A stretch of 64,000 bases of DNA from Actinotignum urinale DSM 15805 (lineage in GTDB: Bacteria > Actinomycetota > Actinomycetes > Actinomycetales > Actinomycetaceae). The stretch spans positions 189,889 through 253,888 of the forward strand of contig NZ_ATUY01000002.1 in assembly GCF_000420445.1 (NCBI RefSeq), in the 5' to 3' direction. The notes beneath the pieces were generated by a model. That model made no database searches. It worked only from the letters and a program-made list of their open reading frames with translations, and was not told where the DNA came from. A program made the position numbers and the translations under genes. Below are positions 1 through 9,640 of this stretch, in pieces. The first letter of the stretch is position 1. Each line of letters starts with the position of its first letter.

Positions 1-494
1 GATGTATCGCCACCCAAAGTTTGATAGACCGTCACAGTATCGCCTGCTGCAACTTTAATGTTGTTAGGCAGAGTTACCGTCCAAGTAGTTCCACGTCTAG
101 GAGTAACGGAACCAGTGAATTTTACGTTACCATTCTTAGCTTTTAGGGTCACATATACAGTCGACCTTACAATCCCTACACCAGGTATTCTTTTTCGTTG
201 TACATTACCGCCAGAAATAGTTGTGGCATCGTAATAGACTGGGTCAATGGTCGGTGCCGGTATAGCACCACGCACGGGTTGCCCAATAATCTCCGGCCCG
301 ATCTCTAGGCCATCGCCAGCCTGGGAGCTAATCTGTAGATTCTCGGCTTGAGCCAAAGACGGGCTCGATAGCGCGAAACCCAAAGCACAGGCCAAGGTTA
401 CGATCAGTAATTTTCTAACAATACGAGCTGGTTTAAGCAACGCTCTGCCGGCATGTGTTGCAAAAGATACGAACATGTCCTTAAGGTCGAACAT
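1..494 (-). CDS. Secreted surface protein, N-terminal part (cut by window edge)
   Basis: The frame is open from an ATG at 494 to the left edge, so the C-terminus is missing. The start has a GGAAGG ribosome site four bases upstream. Residues 1-30 are basic, followed by a hydrophobic stretch (LLIVTLACALGFALSSPSLA) and an AQA-type signal-peptidase site near residue 50. The mature part is rich in Thr, Val, Gly and short beta-strand-like patterns (for example VYVTLKAKNGNVKFTGSV), as in Ig-like or adhesin domains of Gram-positive wall proteins. Whether an LPXTG anchor follows cannot be seen. Export is well supported; the role is unknown. Confidence 0.75.
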   Translation of the reverse strand, partial: MFDLKDMFVSFATHAGRALLKPARIVRKLLIVTLACALGFALSSPSLAQAENLQISSQAGDGLEIGPEIIGQPVRGAIPAPTIDPVYYDATTISGGNVQRKRIPGVGIVRSTVYVTLKAKNGNVKFTGSVTPRRGTTWTVTLPNNIKVAAGDTVTVYQTLGGDT

Positions 495-856
495 TATACC
501 TTCCAATCTAGTGCAGTAGCTGAATCTATCCCCCTGGAGAATACCACTACTTCATCCAGAGAACCAACCCGTTGAGCTCAGGTAGGTGGTTACAGCTACA
601 GGAATATAGCTAAACAAATAAAGCAGAAAGGAAAAGTTGTTCTCAGTGCGTTGATAACGGAAAAAATGCGGGACATGATTCATTGACATGTAAAAACACG
701 TGTATTTTATTTCTGGAAGCTCTTTGGGTGTTCACGATGAAGTGCGTGTTCCGTCGTCGCAAGAAACTCGCGTATCCTTGAGGGTAGCGATAACCGGTTA
801 CCGGCAGGGAACCGGTGGAGATAATGACACAGATACGCTCACTTTGGGAAGGCATA
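495..856. promoter_or_regulatory. Divergent intergenic region upstream of thrC
   Basis: This 362-base stretch separates the leftward surface-protein gene from thrC and holds no convincing gene. A TTGACA at 683-688 followed 16 bases later by TTTTAT (705-710) is a possible rightward promoter for thrC, about 140 bases before its start. The 8-base palindrome ACACGTGT overlaps the spacer. No T-box or threonine leader peptide was recognised. Confidence 0.35.
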
Positions 857-2287
857 ATGAAGTTTGTTTCAACTCGTGGTGGCATGGAGCCAGCGAATTT
901 CATGGATATTTTGCTCGACGGACTCGCCCCGGACGGTGGTCTCGTCGTTCCGGAAACAACACCACGGCTGAACACGGATGAGTTAGCGGCTCTACGTGAC
1001 CTCAGCTACGCAGAGTTAGCGGCGCGTATTATCGGGCTTTTCGCCACGGATATTCCTCGCGAGGATCTTGAGCGCATCACCGAAACAGCTTATGGGACGG
1101 ATCGTTTCCCGGAAAACACGGTTCCCGTGACGTATCTTCACGACGAATTTTTCCTCGTCGGGCTTTCCGCCGGACCGACGATGGCCTTCAAGGATCTTGC
1201 CATGCAATTCTTGGGGCAAGCAATTCCGTATGTCCTTGAGAAAACTGGGCGCACACTCAATATTGTGGGGGCAACCTCGGGGGATACCGGATCCAGTGCG
1301 GAACATGCTTTTAAGGGCGCACCGGGAGTTTCGGTGTATATGCTTTCTCCCAAGGGGCGCATGAGTGCGGTTCAGCGCGCGCAAATGTATTCGATTACGG
1401 ACTCCAATATTCATAATCTCGTGGTCGATGGCGTTTTCGATGACTGCCAGGACATTGTGAAAGCTGTCAATAATGACGCCGATTTCAAGCGCACACACCA
1501 TATTGGTGCCGTGAATTCCATTAATTTCGGGCGTATAGCGGCGCAGGTTGTCTACTATTTCTGGGCGTGGTTGCGTTACACCGATATTGTGGATGAAGAC
1601 TATACGACGGAAAACGCCGGGCATCGTGAGATTGCGGTGTGTGTTCCTTCCGGTAATTTTGGAAATATTTATGCGGGGCATCTTGCCAGGCGCATGGGCG
1701 TTCCGATTGCTCGGCTTATGTTGGCAACGAATGAGAATAATGTTCTCGACGAATTCTTTACCACCGGGCATTACACTCCGCGTAGTCGTGAAAACACGTA
1801 TGCAACATCCAGTCCCTCGATGGATATTTCCAAGGCATCTAATCTTGAGCGTTTTGTGTACGATCTTGTGGGCGCTAAGGAATTTCCTGAGGCGTGGGCG
1901 CAACTTGATGCGCAGGGAACTGTGGATCTTGAATCGTATGTAGCGCGTTTGGGTGCAGAATTCGGGTTCGCTTCAGCAAAAAGTGTTCATCAGGATCGCC
2001 TCGACTCGATTCGAGCAACTTTTGAAGAAACTGGCGTGGTTATTGACCCTCATACGGCAGATGGCGTGACGGTTGCGAAACGTTTAAGCGACGGCACCCT
2101 GCCTGTTTTGATTATGGAAACAGCTAAGCCCGATAAGTTCAGGGAAACCGTTGTGGAGGCGTTAGGGCAGGACGCTCCGGATGCTAGCGACGTTGTGAAG
2201 GACATGCTTAAACGCGAACAGTTCACGGTTGATATGCCGAATAGTGCGGATGCCATTAAATCCTATATTGAGGAAGAGGACCGCTAA
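857..2287 (+). CDS. thrC: Threonine synthase
   Basis: Pyridoxal-phosphate enzyme that turns O-phospho-L-homoserine into L-threonine in the cytoplasm. The N-terminus MKFVSTRGGMEPANFMDIL and the segment GPTMAFKDLAMQFLG, whose Lys binds PLP, are typical of the long (about 480-residue) bacterial and fungal threonine synthase class; ATSGDTGSSAEHAF and CVPSGNFGNIYAGHLARRMG are further family motifs. The start was set at 857 because GGGAAGG lies four bases upstream and the protein then begins like its family; an in-frame ATG at 815 would add 14 unconserved residues. A hairpin at 2415-2440 separates it from the convergent permease gene. It stands alone, not with hom or thrB. Confidence 0.93.
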   Translation: MKFVSTRGGMEPANFMDILLDGLAPDGGLVVPETTPRLNTDELAALRDLSYAELAARIIGLFATDIPREDLERITETAYGTDRFPENTVPVTYLHDEFFLVGLSAGPTMAFKDLAMQFLGQAIPYVLEKTGRTLNIVGATSGDTGSSAEHAFKGAPGVSVYMLSPKGRMSAVQRAQMYSITDSNIHNLVVDGVFDDCQDIVKAVNNDADFKRTHHIGAVNSINFGRIAAQVVYYFWAWLRYTDIVDEDYTTENAGHREIAVCVPSGNFGNIYAGHLARRMGVPIARLMLATNENNVLDEFFTTGHYTPRSRENTYATSSPSMDISKASNLERFVYDLVGAKEFPEAWAQLDAQGTVDLESYVARLGAEFGFASAKSVHQDRLDSIRATFEETGVVIDPHTADGVTVAKRLSDGTLPVLIMETAKPDKFRETVVEALGQDAPDASDVVKDMLKREQFTVDMPNSADAIKSYIEEEDR

Positions 2288-2414
2288 AAAGGCAGGAATC
2301 CGGGTATGGGCATGAACTGATTGATCTGGGTATTAAGGAGTTCGTGAACAAAAAGGCTGTGGCAAATTCGCCAATCGATGGCGAATTCTAGAGCTATAGT
2401 TTCCGATACAGTTG

Positions 2415-2440
2415 GGGGTGTTGGTAAATACCAACACCCC
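2415..2440. terminator. Hairpin between convergent thrC and permease genes
   Basis: Perfect 12-bp stem GGGGTGTTGGTA / TACCAACACCCC with two bases between the arms. It lies between two convergent genes and could end transcription from both sides, but neither side has a clear U-run. Confidence 0.6.
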
Positions 2441-2467
2441 GAACTCCGTCGTAAAACTAAAGTATTT

Positions 2468-3883
2468 CTAGTTGTGTGCCACGATTTTCTTACTGGAACG
2501 TTTTTTAATTTCGTAAGCAACGAGTAATACCGCAAGCCATATCGCTCCAATCGCTACAGACATGCGATACGACTCTTGGACAAGCATCAAAATCGTACAT
2601 GCGGCCATCATAATGAGTACGAAAATACTGGAGATAATTCCGCCAGGAAGCTTGAAACTTAGTTCCTTAGCGCGCTGGGCACCAATGCGCTTGCGGAACT
2701 TGATTTGCGTAATCATCACCATTGTCCAGTTAATCAACCCCGCCATAAGCGCAACACTCATCAGATAGTTAAACGCAAAATCTGGGAAACACAGCACAAT
2801 AACAACCGCAACGACGGTAATTGCTGAGGACGCAATAACGCCAATAACCGGTGTTCCGCGCTTGGACAAACGCAGGAAAGCCTTGGGCGCGTTGCCCTGT
2901 TCCGCCAGTGCGTAGAGCATACGGCCGTTTGAATACAGCCCGGAATTATAAACGGACAGAGCCGCCGTAATGACGACGAAATTCAAGATATGCGCTGCAA
3001 TTTTAATACCGGCGCTATCAAAAATCTGGACGAAAGGACTAGAGTTTCCGTCGATAAAATCCCACGGAACAACGCACATGATAATGGCGAGTGCCCCAAT
3101 ATAGAACAACAAAATACGCCAAATAACCGAATTAATGGCGTGAGGAATAGATTTTTCGGGGTGCTCCGCTTCACCGGCAGTAATACCGATCAGCTCAATA
3201 CCACCGAAAGAAAACATGACGACGACGAAAGCCAGAACCGCGCCTTTAGCCCCCTGGGCGAAGAATCCGCCGTGGTCAACCAGATGGGACACGCTAGGTG
3301 TAACGCCGTTCGGTGAGGTGACTTGGAAAATAATAAGCCACAGTCCCAGAACAATCATCCCAATAATGGCGAAAACTTTAATCGCCGCAAACCAGAATTC
3401 GAATTCTCCGAAAGCACGCACGCCCATGAGGTTCACGCCCGTAATAAAGACAAGGAAGAAGGCTGCGGTTAACCAGTGCGGGACAGAGGGGAACCAGTAG
3501 TTAATATAGACGCCAACAACGGAAAGTTCCGCCATGGCTACAAAAATATAGTTAAACCAGTAGTTCCACCCGGAAACGAAACCTGCGCGGTCACTCCAGT
3601 TTTTGTAGGCGTAATAGGAGAAGGCGCCGGCAACTGGGGAGTCCACGCTCATTTCACCAAGGGCACGCATAACAAGGTAGATTGTTAGGCCACCAACAAG
3701 GTAGGTGAGCAGGATCGCCGGGCCGGCCAAGCTAAGGGAACTGTGGGAACCATAAAAAAGCCCTGTACCGATAGCGCCACCCAGCGCAATCATTTGAATA
3801 TGTCGGTTGCGCAAATCGCGATGCAAACCCGCCACGTGTGGGGTGGGGTCTGCGACCGTAGTTTGAGTTTTTGTAGTATTCAC
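2468..3883 (-). CDS. Amino-acid permease, APC superfamily (AAT type)
   Basis: 471-residue inner-membrane transporter with about twelve hydrophobic segments. The N-terminal LHRDLRNRHIQMIALGGAIGTGLF-type signature (residues about 20-43), the following ALGEM segment and the GGIELIGITAGEAEHPEKSIPHA motif place it in the amino-acid transporter (AAT) group with AnsP, AroP, LysP and GabP; substrate cannot be told from sequence. The start at 3883 follows a leader of about 180 bases that contains two copies of a 27-base element (3948-3974 and 4012-4037). It ends facing thrC with a shared hairpin. Confidence 0.88.
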   Translation of the reverse strand: MNTTKTQTTVADPTPHVAGLHRDLRNRHIQMIALGGAIGTGLFYGSHSSLSLAGPAILLTYLVGGLTIYLVMRALGEMSVDSPVAGAFSYYAYKNWSDRAGFVSGWNYWFNYIFVAMAELSVVGVYINYWFPSVPHWLTAAFFLVFITGVNLMGVRAFGEFEFWFAAIKVFAIIGMIVLGLWLIIFQVTSPNGVTPSVSHLVDHGGFFAQGAKGAVLAFVVVMFSFGGIELIGITAGEAEHPEKSIPHAINSVIWRILLFYIGALAIIMCVVPWDFIDGNSSPFVQIFDSAGIKIAAHILNFVVITAALSVYNSGLYSNGRMLYALAEQGNAPKAFLRLSKRGTPVIGVIASSAITVVAVVIVLCFPDFAFNYLMSVALMAGLINWTMVMITQIKFRKRIGAQRAKELSFKLPGGIISSIFVLIMMAACTILMLVQESYRMSVAIGAIWLAVLLVAYEIKKRSSKKIVAHN

Positions 3884-3947
3884 ACCGTTAGTTTAGTCTG
3901 GCTTGTTACTTTTCGAATGCCGTCTTATGTTTGTGAACACGAGTAAT

Positions 3948-4037
3948 CGGTGAAGAACCGAGGTTTCCTTTACTTGACGGCAAGAAAGAATTAGTTTCCG
4001 TAGCTGAACAACGTTGAAGTATCGAGGTTTCCTTCAC
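3948..4037. repeat. Two direct 27-bp elements upstream of the permease
   Basis: Copies at 3948-3974 and 4012-4038 match at 22 of 27 positions and share the core CGAGGTTTCCTT; they start exactly 64 bases apart. They lie between htrA's 3' end and the permease start, both leftward. They could be paired regulator sites for the permease or a decayed 64-bp tandem duplication. Confidence 0.55.
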
Positions 4038-4067
4038 CCGATGGCTGGGTGCGTGGCTTGCGGTGCA

Positions 4068-5648
4068 CTAGTTAATGGGCGAAGCGCCGAGGGTGACCTT
4101 CACTGTTTGTTGCGAACCATCACTCTTTTGGACGGTGACATCAACAACATCGCCCTGCGAGTATGTCCGAACAGTTTTCGCAACTTGAGAAGGCGAACGA
4201 ACGTCCTGGCCGGCAAGCTTCAAAATAATATCCCCATTTTCCAATCCGGCTTCCCTAGCTCCAGAATCCGGTTGGACAGCTTGAATAATTACACCACCGG
4301 AAGGTGCCTTCGCAACCGTAATACCCAGGGCGGCGTTACGTCCAATACGGACAGTCCCGCTACTTTCCCCACGTCTAATCTGGTTCACAACAGACATAAC
4401 CTTAGAAATGGGTATCGCATAACCATTAACTTCCTCAGAAGTCTTGCCCTGACTTGCTGCCGTATCGATCCCCACAACTTCACCGCGGGAATTAAACATT
4501 GGTCCACCAGAATATCCCGGAACCACATCCGCATCCGTGAAAATCATGCCACCTAGAGTGCTGTATCCCAAACCGTCATCGTTGGCGATACGAACATTTT
4601 GGTTGAGCCTCAGGACTTTTCCGTGTAATTCAGTCAAATATCCCTGTCCGCTACCGTTACCGACAACACTAATGGCGTCACCAACTTTAGCCGGGGTCGT
4701 AGAAATTTTCGCGGGAGTCAAATTTCTTGCGTTTTTTAGCTTCAGCAAAGCTATATCGCGCGTTTCGTCATGTCCCACGACTTCAGCATCGTATTTTTTA
4801 CCTGTTTCAGCAATTTCAACACGTATTTTTTCTGAACCCATCACCACGTGATAATTCGTGACAACCAGTCCGTCTGAAGTCAAAATAACCCCGGTTCCGG
4901 CTCCCAAACCCATAACGACACGAGTATTAATGAGCACAACGCCGGGTGTTTTCACCTTTGTGCCCTTTTGAATAGGTGAACTTCCATGGGGGGCGTTTTG
5001 AGATTCGTTGTCCTCAGAGTAGGGCATGTAGGGTTCGTCCCTATTGTCTGACTTGTTTCGCGGCCCCGCGTTTCCGTCGTCGTAACGATATTTAAGAGAA
5101 TCTTGCGAGGTGGATTTGTTGTGGAAAAAGTCGGGAAGTGAATAGCCCACCCCGGTGCCGATAAGAAGGGCAATAACCATGCCGATAATACCGATGAAAG
5201 CGATTTTGCCTCCGCGCAGTTTCGGCTTTGCGGGTTCTTCAAAAGAATCCGGGAAAGTCAGAGAGAGGCTACTGTAAGGCGAGCCAAGCCCGGGTGACGG
5301 ATAATTTTCGTAAGGAGAGGAGAAGGGCTGTTGCCGGTAACCTTGTGAATCCTCGTTGAGTGGACGGTACGGTGACGTGTTCCCCGAATATGAGAATGGG
5401 TGTGGGGAAGAATCGTTTTGAGGCGAGAACGGTTGTTGTGATGGGACACCTTGACGAACGTAGGGGTTCGACGACGAAGGTGTGCCATATGCACCATTCT
5501 GATATGAATCAAAATAACCATTCCCATAAGTATCCGAGTTTGACGTTGACGAATTGGCGTCATTATACGTAAAGGTACGTGGTTGAGAATAAGGATCCCA
5601 CGATTGTGAAAACTCGTCCGCATCACGACGTTCCGAGGAATTGTTCAT
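4068..5648 (-). CDS. Membrane-anchored HtrA/DegP-like serine protease with PDZ domain
   Basis: 526 residues. Residues 1-140 are a cytoplasmic, low-complexity Ser/Asn/Pro/Tyr/Gln region; one membrane segment follows at about 148-170; a trypsin-like domain spans about 235-425, with His267 (VTNYHVV), Asp298 (ETRDIALLKL) and Ser380 (VPGYSGGP); a PDZ domain follows (about 440-520, with REAGLENGDIILKLAGQDV). The family degrades or refolds damaged proteins outside the membrane. The catalytic block reads GYSGGP instead of the commoner GNSGGP, which keeps the Ser. The start at 5648 has AAAGGAA upstream. It follows pmt on the same strand after 128 bases, so it may be partly co-transcribed. Confidence 0.9.
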   Translation of the reverse strand: MNNSSERRDADEFSQSWDPYSQPRTFTYNDANSSTSNSDTYGNGYFDSYQNGAYGTPSSSNPYVRQGVPSQQPFSPQNDSSPHPFSYSGNTSPYRPLNEDSQGYRQQPFSSPYENYPSPGLGSPYSSLSLTFPDSFEEPAKPKLRGGKIAFIGIIGMVIALLIGTGVGYSLPDFFHNKSTSQDSLKYRYDDGNAGPRNKSDNRDEPYMPYSEDNESQNAPHGSSPIQKGTKVKTPGVVLINTRVVMGLGAGTGVILTSDGLVVTNYHVVMGSEKIRVEIAETGKKYDAEVVGHDETRDIALLKLKNARNLTPAKISTTPAKVGDAISVVGNGSGQGYLTELHGKVLRLNQNVRIANDDGLGYSTLGGMIFTDADVVPGYSGGPMFNSRGEVVGIDTAASQGKTSEEVNGYAIPISKVMSVVNQIRRGESSGTVRIGRNAALGITVAKAPSGGVIIQAVQPDSGAREAGLENGDIILKLAGQDVRSPSQVAKTVRTYSQGDVVDVTVQKSDGSQQTVKVTLGASPIN

Positions 5649-5776
5649 TCCGTTCCTTTCGGCATAGACACCGCAATATTATTCGTTGTTCATCTGAGAA
5701 TTGTCTGAATGAATGGGGAAAATTTTGTGTATCGAGTAAAAACATACAGAAATGTGGAGGTGGGGTGGTGAAAAGT

Positions 5777-7588
5777 TTACACCCAGGTTGCCAGCCACAT
5801 ATGAATTTGCCAGAACCAGAAAGGAACCGACATTCCCGTCCACAACGGGTACCAGAATGCGGAAAAAATAAAGAGAACGACGGCTACGGTCACGAAAATG
5901 ACGAGAGAAAAAGGACAACGTGTAAATGTCCACCAAGGAGGCGAGTCCTGAGGGGAATTCACAATCTCTGAAAAAGTAGGGACGTCGGTGTTTTCGTCGT
6001 CGTAAACCGTGATATTCTCGGAATCCGGTTGGGGGAGAACCCATACGTCGTTCTCCGCATGGGTCGGGTAGATGGAAAAAATAACGCTTTCTTCAGTGCC
6101 GGAGACATGAGGTTTGCCAAGATTAGACGTCAGGACGCATAGACCGAAGGTGAGCGCAAGGCAGACGAACGGCAAAAAGACAATCGCGTAAAATTCAAAA
6201 ATTGTGCGGTTCGTGTAGCATACCCAGGGTAACCAGAGGGCTGCGTAACCGCAGACAATAAACCAAGCACGCCAATCGCGTTGACGAAGGGCATACCACA
6301 GCACTACCCATAGGCACGCGAAGGCAAGCCACCACAGCAGAGGGTTACCAATTGAGGTGATAGCTTGGACACATTCCTTGCTACCACAGTTTTTTGGTGT
6401 GTTCCCTACGCCTTCCCAGTAGAAGGACACGGGGCGAAGTTGTAATAACCAATCCCATGCCTGCGACTGATACGTGTGTTTCGTGCTTAAACCATTATGG
6501 AAATCCCACATTTGCATGTGGTAATTCCATAGTTCTTGAATTTTTTGCCACACTGAATCATCTACTGTTCCCTGAGTTTTTCCATAAAGCGATCCGCGCC
6601 CCCACGAATGCGGGTTACGCCACCATCCAAGCCACGACAAAGTATATGTAACACATGCAATCGGGATGAGATGGAAGAAGGCGGGAACTCCTTCTTTCCA
6701 AAAGCCAGCAACACCCCAACGGTTAATGTGAATTGTGCGTCGCGCGAACGTTCCCCACGCATACACGGTTATTCCGCAGACGGCGAGCGCATAAATACCG
6801 GACCATTTCACCGCGCAGGAAGCGCCAAGGAAAAGCCCGGCAAGGAGGAGCCAGCCACGAATGTGCATATTAGGGCCGAGTTTGCACACGGTTCCGTCGC
6901 ACCGAACCCGCCCAAAAGCAACGCTGTGGGCCAAAACAGCCCGCGAAGAATCACGATCTTTCAGTATTGCCCAGAAGCTGAGGAGAATGAAGAGCGCCAA
7001 AATATTGTCAAGAAGTCCTGTGCGAGACAATACGATACCCATGCCGTCAATCGCCATGAGGAAACCGGTGAAAGCCGCAATCCACGGGGAAAGAAACAAG
7101 CGTAGGGAAATTCGGATAAGCAAAATGACGCTCAGAACGCCGCACACCGCCACCGTTGCACGCCACCCATAGCCATTAGTTTGCCCAAACAGCCACTGGC
7201 CTACAGCCATTAACCATTTTCCTAGTGGAGGGTGGACCACATAATCGGCGGTGGTCGTTTGGTATGAATAGTCTCCCATGGAGAAATAGATGTCGTTTTT
7301 CACCCCGCCCTCCCACTTTGCCTCATAGCCGAGGCGAAGGAGGGAATTTGCTCCCTTCACATAGTAGGTTTCGTCAAAAACAAGATTATTTGGGTGAGAG
7401 AGTCCGACAAACCGCACAAGTGCTGCGAACAGGGCAACAACACCCGTGAGAATCCAGGAAAGACGGCGTTGTGCGTCAGATAAAATTTTTTCGCCGACGG
7501 GAAACAGACCGAGGCGTCCACGAAGCTCGTTTTCGTAACGTTGCTGTGCATCCGGGGGCAAAAATGCGGTCTGGGTTCTCTGGGTCAC
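5777..7588 (-). CDS. pmt: Polyprenol-phosphate-mannose protein mannosyltransferase
   Basis: 603-residue multi-pass membrane enzyme of the PMT/GT39 family, homologous to M. tuberculosis Rv1002c, which transfers mannose from polyprenyl-phosphate-mannose to Ser/Thr of secreted proteins. The family's acidic motif is present in the first extracytoplasmic loop (LVFDETYYVKGANSLLRLGY, about residues 73-92), as is HPPLGKWLMAVGQWLFG. The start is a GTG at 7588; there is no Shine-Dalgarno, but TAAACT ends seven bases upstream, indicating a leaderless mRNA. It is divergent from rsmI, the arrangement known from other actinobacteria. Near the C-terminus a hydrophilic stretch of about 50 residues precedes the last membrane segments. 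Confidence 0.9.
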   Translation of the reverse strand: MTQRTQTAFLPPDAQQRYENELRGRLGLFPVGEKILSDAQRRLSWILTGVVALFAALVRFVGLSHPNNLVFDETYYVKGANSLLRLGYEAKWEGGVKNDIYFSMGDYSYQTTTADYVVHPPLGKWLMAVGQWLFGQTNGYGWRATVAVCGVLSVILLIRISLRLFLSPWIAAFTGFLMAIDGMGIVLSRTGLLDNILALFILLSFWAILKDRDSSRAVLAHSVAFGRVRCDGTVCKLGPNMHIRGWLLLAGLFLGASCAVKWSGIYALAVCGITVYAWGTFARRTIHINRWGVAGFWKEGVPAFFHLIPIACVTYTLSWLGWWRNPHSWGRGSLYGKTQGTVDDSVWQKIQELWNYHMQMWDFHNGLSTKHTYQSQAWDWLLQLRPVSFYWEGVGNTPKNCGSKECVQAITSIGNPLLWWLAFACLWVVLWYALRQRDWRAWFIVCGYAALWLPWVCYTNRTIFEFYAIVFLPFVCLALTFGLCVLTSNLGKPHVSGTEESVIFSIYPTHAENDVWVLPQPDSENITVYDDENTDVPTFSEIVNSPQDSPPWWTFTRCPFSLVIFVTVAVVLFIFSAFWYPLWTGMSVPFWFWQIHMWLATWV

Positions 7589-7730
7589 GTAAAAAGTTTA
7601 TCGAAAAGGTTGAATTAGTGGCGTAAGGCCGCGCTTTATGAGCGTTGGGGCTCTACGGTTATCGATAACGTTAGGTGTTTCCTTGGCGGTGGATATAAAT
7701 ATTTCGCAGAAAACATGTCCTGAAACCTGG

Positions 7731-7743
7731 CACAATAGGAACG
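7731..7743 (+). promoter_or_regulatory. -10 element for leaderless rsmI
   Basis: CACAAT at 7731-7736 ends seven bases before the GTG start at 7743, so transcription would begin on or at the start codon. A mirror arrangement (TAAACT, 7600-7595 on the minus strand) serves pmt. Confidence 0.5.
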
Positions 7744-8582
7744 TGATTATTTGCGCGGCTACACCTATTGGAAACGACGAGGACGCAACACGTCGCCTCG
7801 TTACTGAAATGCAGAACGCGGATGTTATTGCGGCAGAGGATACGAGACGTTTTCTTAACCTTGCCACGCGGCTCGGGGTGGAGGTGAGCGGGCGCGTTCT
7901 TAGCTACTACGAACATAATGAAGCTCAACGTGGCCCCTATCTTATTGAACTTGCGCTGGAAGGTAAGCGTATTCTCCAGGTTAGCGACGCAGGTATGCCT
8001 TCCGTCTCGGATCCCGGTTATAGGTTGGTTGTCCGTGCGCGCGAAGCCGGTGTTCCCGTGACGATTGCCCCTGGCCCTTCCGCTGTTCTCACTGCGCTCG
8101 CGGCCTCCGGTTTAGCGACGGATCGTTTCAGTTTTGAAGGTTTTGTACCGCGTAAAGAACAAGAGTTGCGTGATGTGTGTCAGGGTTTACGTAAAGATCC
8201 GCGCACGTTGATTTTCTTTGACTCTCCCAGGCGCCTGCCCGATACTTTGAGGGTAATGGCTGAAGAGCTCGGTGAGGAAAGGTTGGGTGCGGTGTGCCGC
8301 GAACTTACTAAAACTCACGAGCAGGTTGTGCGCGCTTCCTTGTCCGAGTTAGCCGTTGAGTTTTCGGGTGAGGTTTTAGGTGAAATAGTTATTGTTGTAT
8401 CGGGGGCGACGAAAGAGAGCGTATCTCAAGCCAATAGTGACGAAGCAATCCGGGATGCGTTAAATCTGCACGAACGTGGCTTGCGTTTAAAGGACGCTGC
8501 CGAATTCGTTGCTGAAAAAACTGGTATGAAGAAAAATATGATTTATCAAGGTGCGCTCGCGCTGAAAGAAAGCACTCACTAA
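7743..8582 (+). CDS. rsmI: 16S rRNA (cytidine-1402 2'-O) methyltransferase
   Basis: 279-residue SAM-dependent tetrapyrrole-methylase-fold enzyme that methylates the ribose of C1402 in 16S rRNA at the ribosomal P site. Visible motifs are ATPIGND near the N-terminus, [34 protein letters not shown] and [17 protein letters not shown], all in the expected order. The GTG at 7743 is chosen because the protein then begins [10 protein letters not shown] as in homologues; upstream in-frame codons encode no conserved residues. It is divergent from pmt. Its TAA overlaps by four bases the stop of the convergent nicotinamidase-like gene. Confidence 0.92.
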   Translation: MIICAATPIGNDEDATRRLVTEMQNADVIAAEDTRRFLNLATRLGVEVSGRVLSYYEHNEAQRGPYLIELALEGKRILQVSDAGMPSVSDPGYRLVVRAREAGVPVTIAPGPSAVLTALAASGLATDRFSFEGFVPRKEQELRDVCQGLRKDPRTLIFFDSPRRLPDTLRVMAEELGEERLGAVCRELTKTHEQVVRASLSELAVEFSGEVLGEIVIVVSGATKESVSQANSDEAIRDALNLHERGLRLKDAAEFVAEKTGMKKNMIYQGALALKESTH

Positions 8583-9460
8583 TTCGGCATATTTTTCCCG
8601 CGAATATCCGAGAAATCAAAATCGCTATCGTCTGCGTCGTCGGAAAAATCGATGTCCTCATCGATGTCGAAGTCTAGATCGAAATCGTCGTCCTCGTAAA
8701 TGACGTAGTCAGCCTCGACGCTATCTTCCGAGGAGTCCTCATCGGCTTCAAAATCAACATCGTCATCGAAATCGTCGGGTTCTGTTTCATCAAAGTCAAG
8801 GTCGGAATCGAAACTCGCAGAACTTGTTGCACCGTCTGAGTATTCGTCGTCGAAATCGGTATCGGCCTCCTCATAGAATCCGAAACCTTCACCGCTTTTG
8901 AGCTGTTCCACGCCGGCATCGTCCATTTCGGCGCGTGCCAGGGCACCTAAATCTTCACTCACCGGGACGGTAAGATCGCTGAAAACGCGAGTGCGGAAGC
9001 CAACGCGTCGAGCATCTAACGCAGTTTCTTTCACGCAATGCGATTCTGCAATCCCCACAACATCAACGTCGGTAACATCGTGGGAGCGTAGCAGATCTTC
9101 CAGCTTGTTTCCTTCCTCATCTACGCCTTCAAAACCGGAATAGGCGGCTGAGTATTCGCCTTTTTTCACCGACATGTCAATAGGTAGGGAGGCAATTGCC
9201 TCGTGAAGTTCAGCTTCTGCGGTGCCTGCAACGCCGTGGGGTGGCCAAGAATCAACAAAATCCGGGTTATCTGAGAAATGGCTACCTGGATCAACATGCC
9301 AATCTTGTGTGGTGATAATGAGATCGTATTCGTCGGAAAAATCGGTGACAAAATCGGCAATCCGTTCCGCACACGCATTTCCGCCCTCAACGGCTAAAGC
9401 GCCACCTTCGCAAAACGTGGGTTGTACATCAACAATAATGAGTGCTCGTACCTGATCCAT
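8579..9460 (-). CDS. pncA: Nicotinamidase (PncA-like) with long acidic C-terminal tail
   Basis: Isochorismatase-fold amidase that would convert nicotinamide to nicotinate for NAD salvage. Residues 1-190 match PncA: Asp11 ([13 protein letters not shown]), metal ligands Asp53, His55 and His61 with His75 (QDWH...SH...PPH), Lys99/100 ([12 protein letters not shown]) and nucleophile Cys142 ([15 protein letters not shown]). Residues about 195-293 form a tail made largely of Asp, Glu, Ser and Phe with no recognisable domain, ending IRGKNMPN. PncA proteins are usually about 180-215 residues. The start at 9460 has AGGAG five bases upstream. Function of the tail is unknown; the enzyme call is strong. 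Confidence 0.87.
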   Translation of the reverse strand: MDQVRALIIVDVQPTFCEGGALAVEGGNACAERIADFVTDFSDEYDLIITTQDWHVDPGSHFSDNPDFVDSWPPHGVAGTAEAELHEAIASLPIDMSVKKGEYSAAYSGFEGVDEEGNKLEDLLRSHDVTDVDVVGIAESHCVKETALDARRVGFRTRVFSDLTVPVSEDLGALARAEMDDAGVEQLKSGEGFGFYEEADTDFDDEYSDGATSSASFDSDLDFDETEPDDFDDDVDFEADEDSSEDSVEADYVIYEDDDFDLDFDIDEDIDFSDDADDSDFDFSDIRGKNMPN

Positions 9461-9627
9461 GAAAACTCCTGATGTGACATCGGTAGTGCGAAAACCTTTG
9501 ACACTAGACTAAGCGAAGTTGTGCAGGATTGTGAAGTGCTGGCCGTGTTTTGTAGCGATTTGTAGGGGTTTAAGTGAGAACATATTCATTTTTGCCCCAA
9601 AACGCGCAGTTTTTCGTGTTGTCAGAG

Positions 9628-9640
9628 TACCCTAGATATA
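9628..9640 (+). promoter_or_regulatory. -10 element for leaderless metG
   Basis: TACCCT (9628-9633) ends seven bases before ATG 9640 and there is no Shine-Dalgarno sequence between them, the same geometry as at several other genes here. Confidence 0.45.

Noticed and set aside
495-856. A T-box or threonine attenuator before thrC
   Set aside because: No T-box consensus, no Thr-rich leader peptide and no terminator hairpin were found.
1016-1903. A 295-codon minus-strand frame inside thrC
   Set aside because: Shadow of thrC; Arg/His/Asn-rich translation with no motif.
4068-5648. HtrA as a dead protease because of GYSGGP
   Set aside because: The Ser and flanking Gly residues are kept and His and Asp are in place; the Asn-to-Tyr change alone does not show loss of activity.
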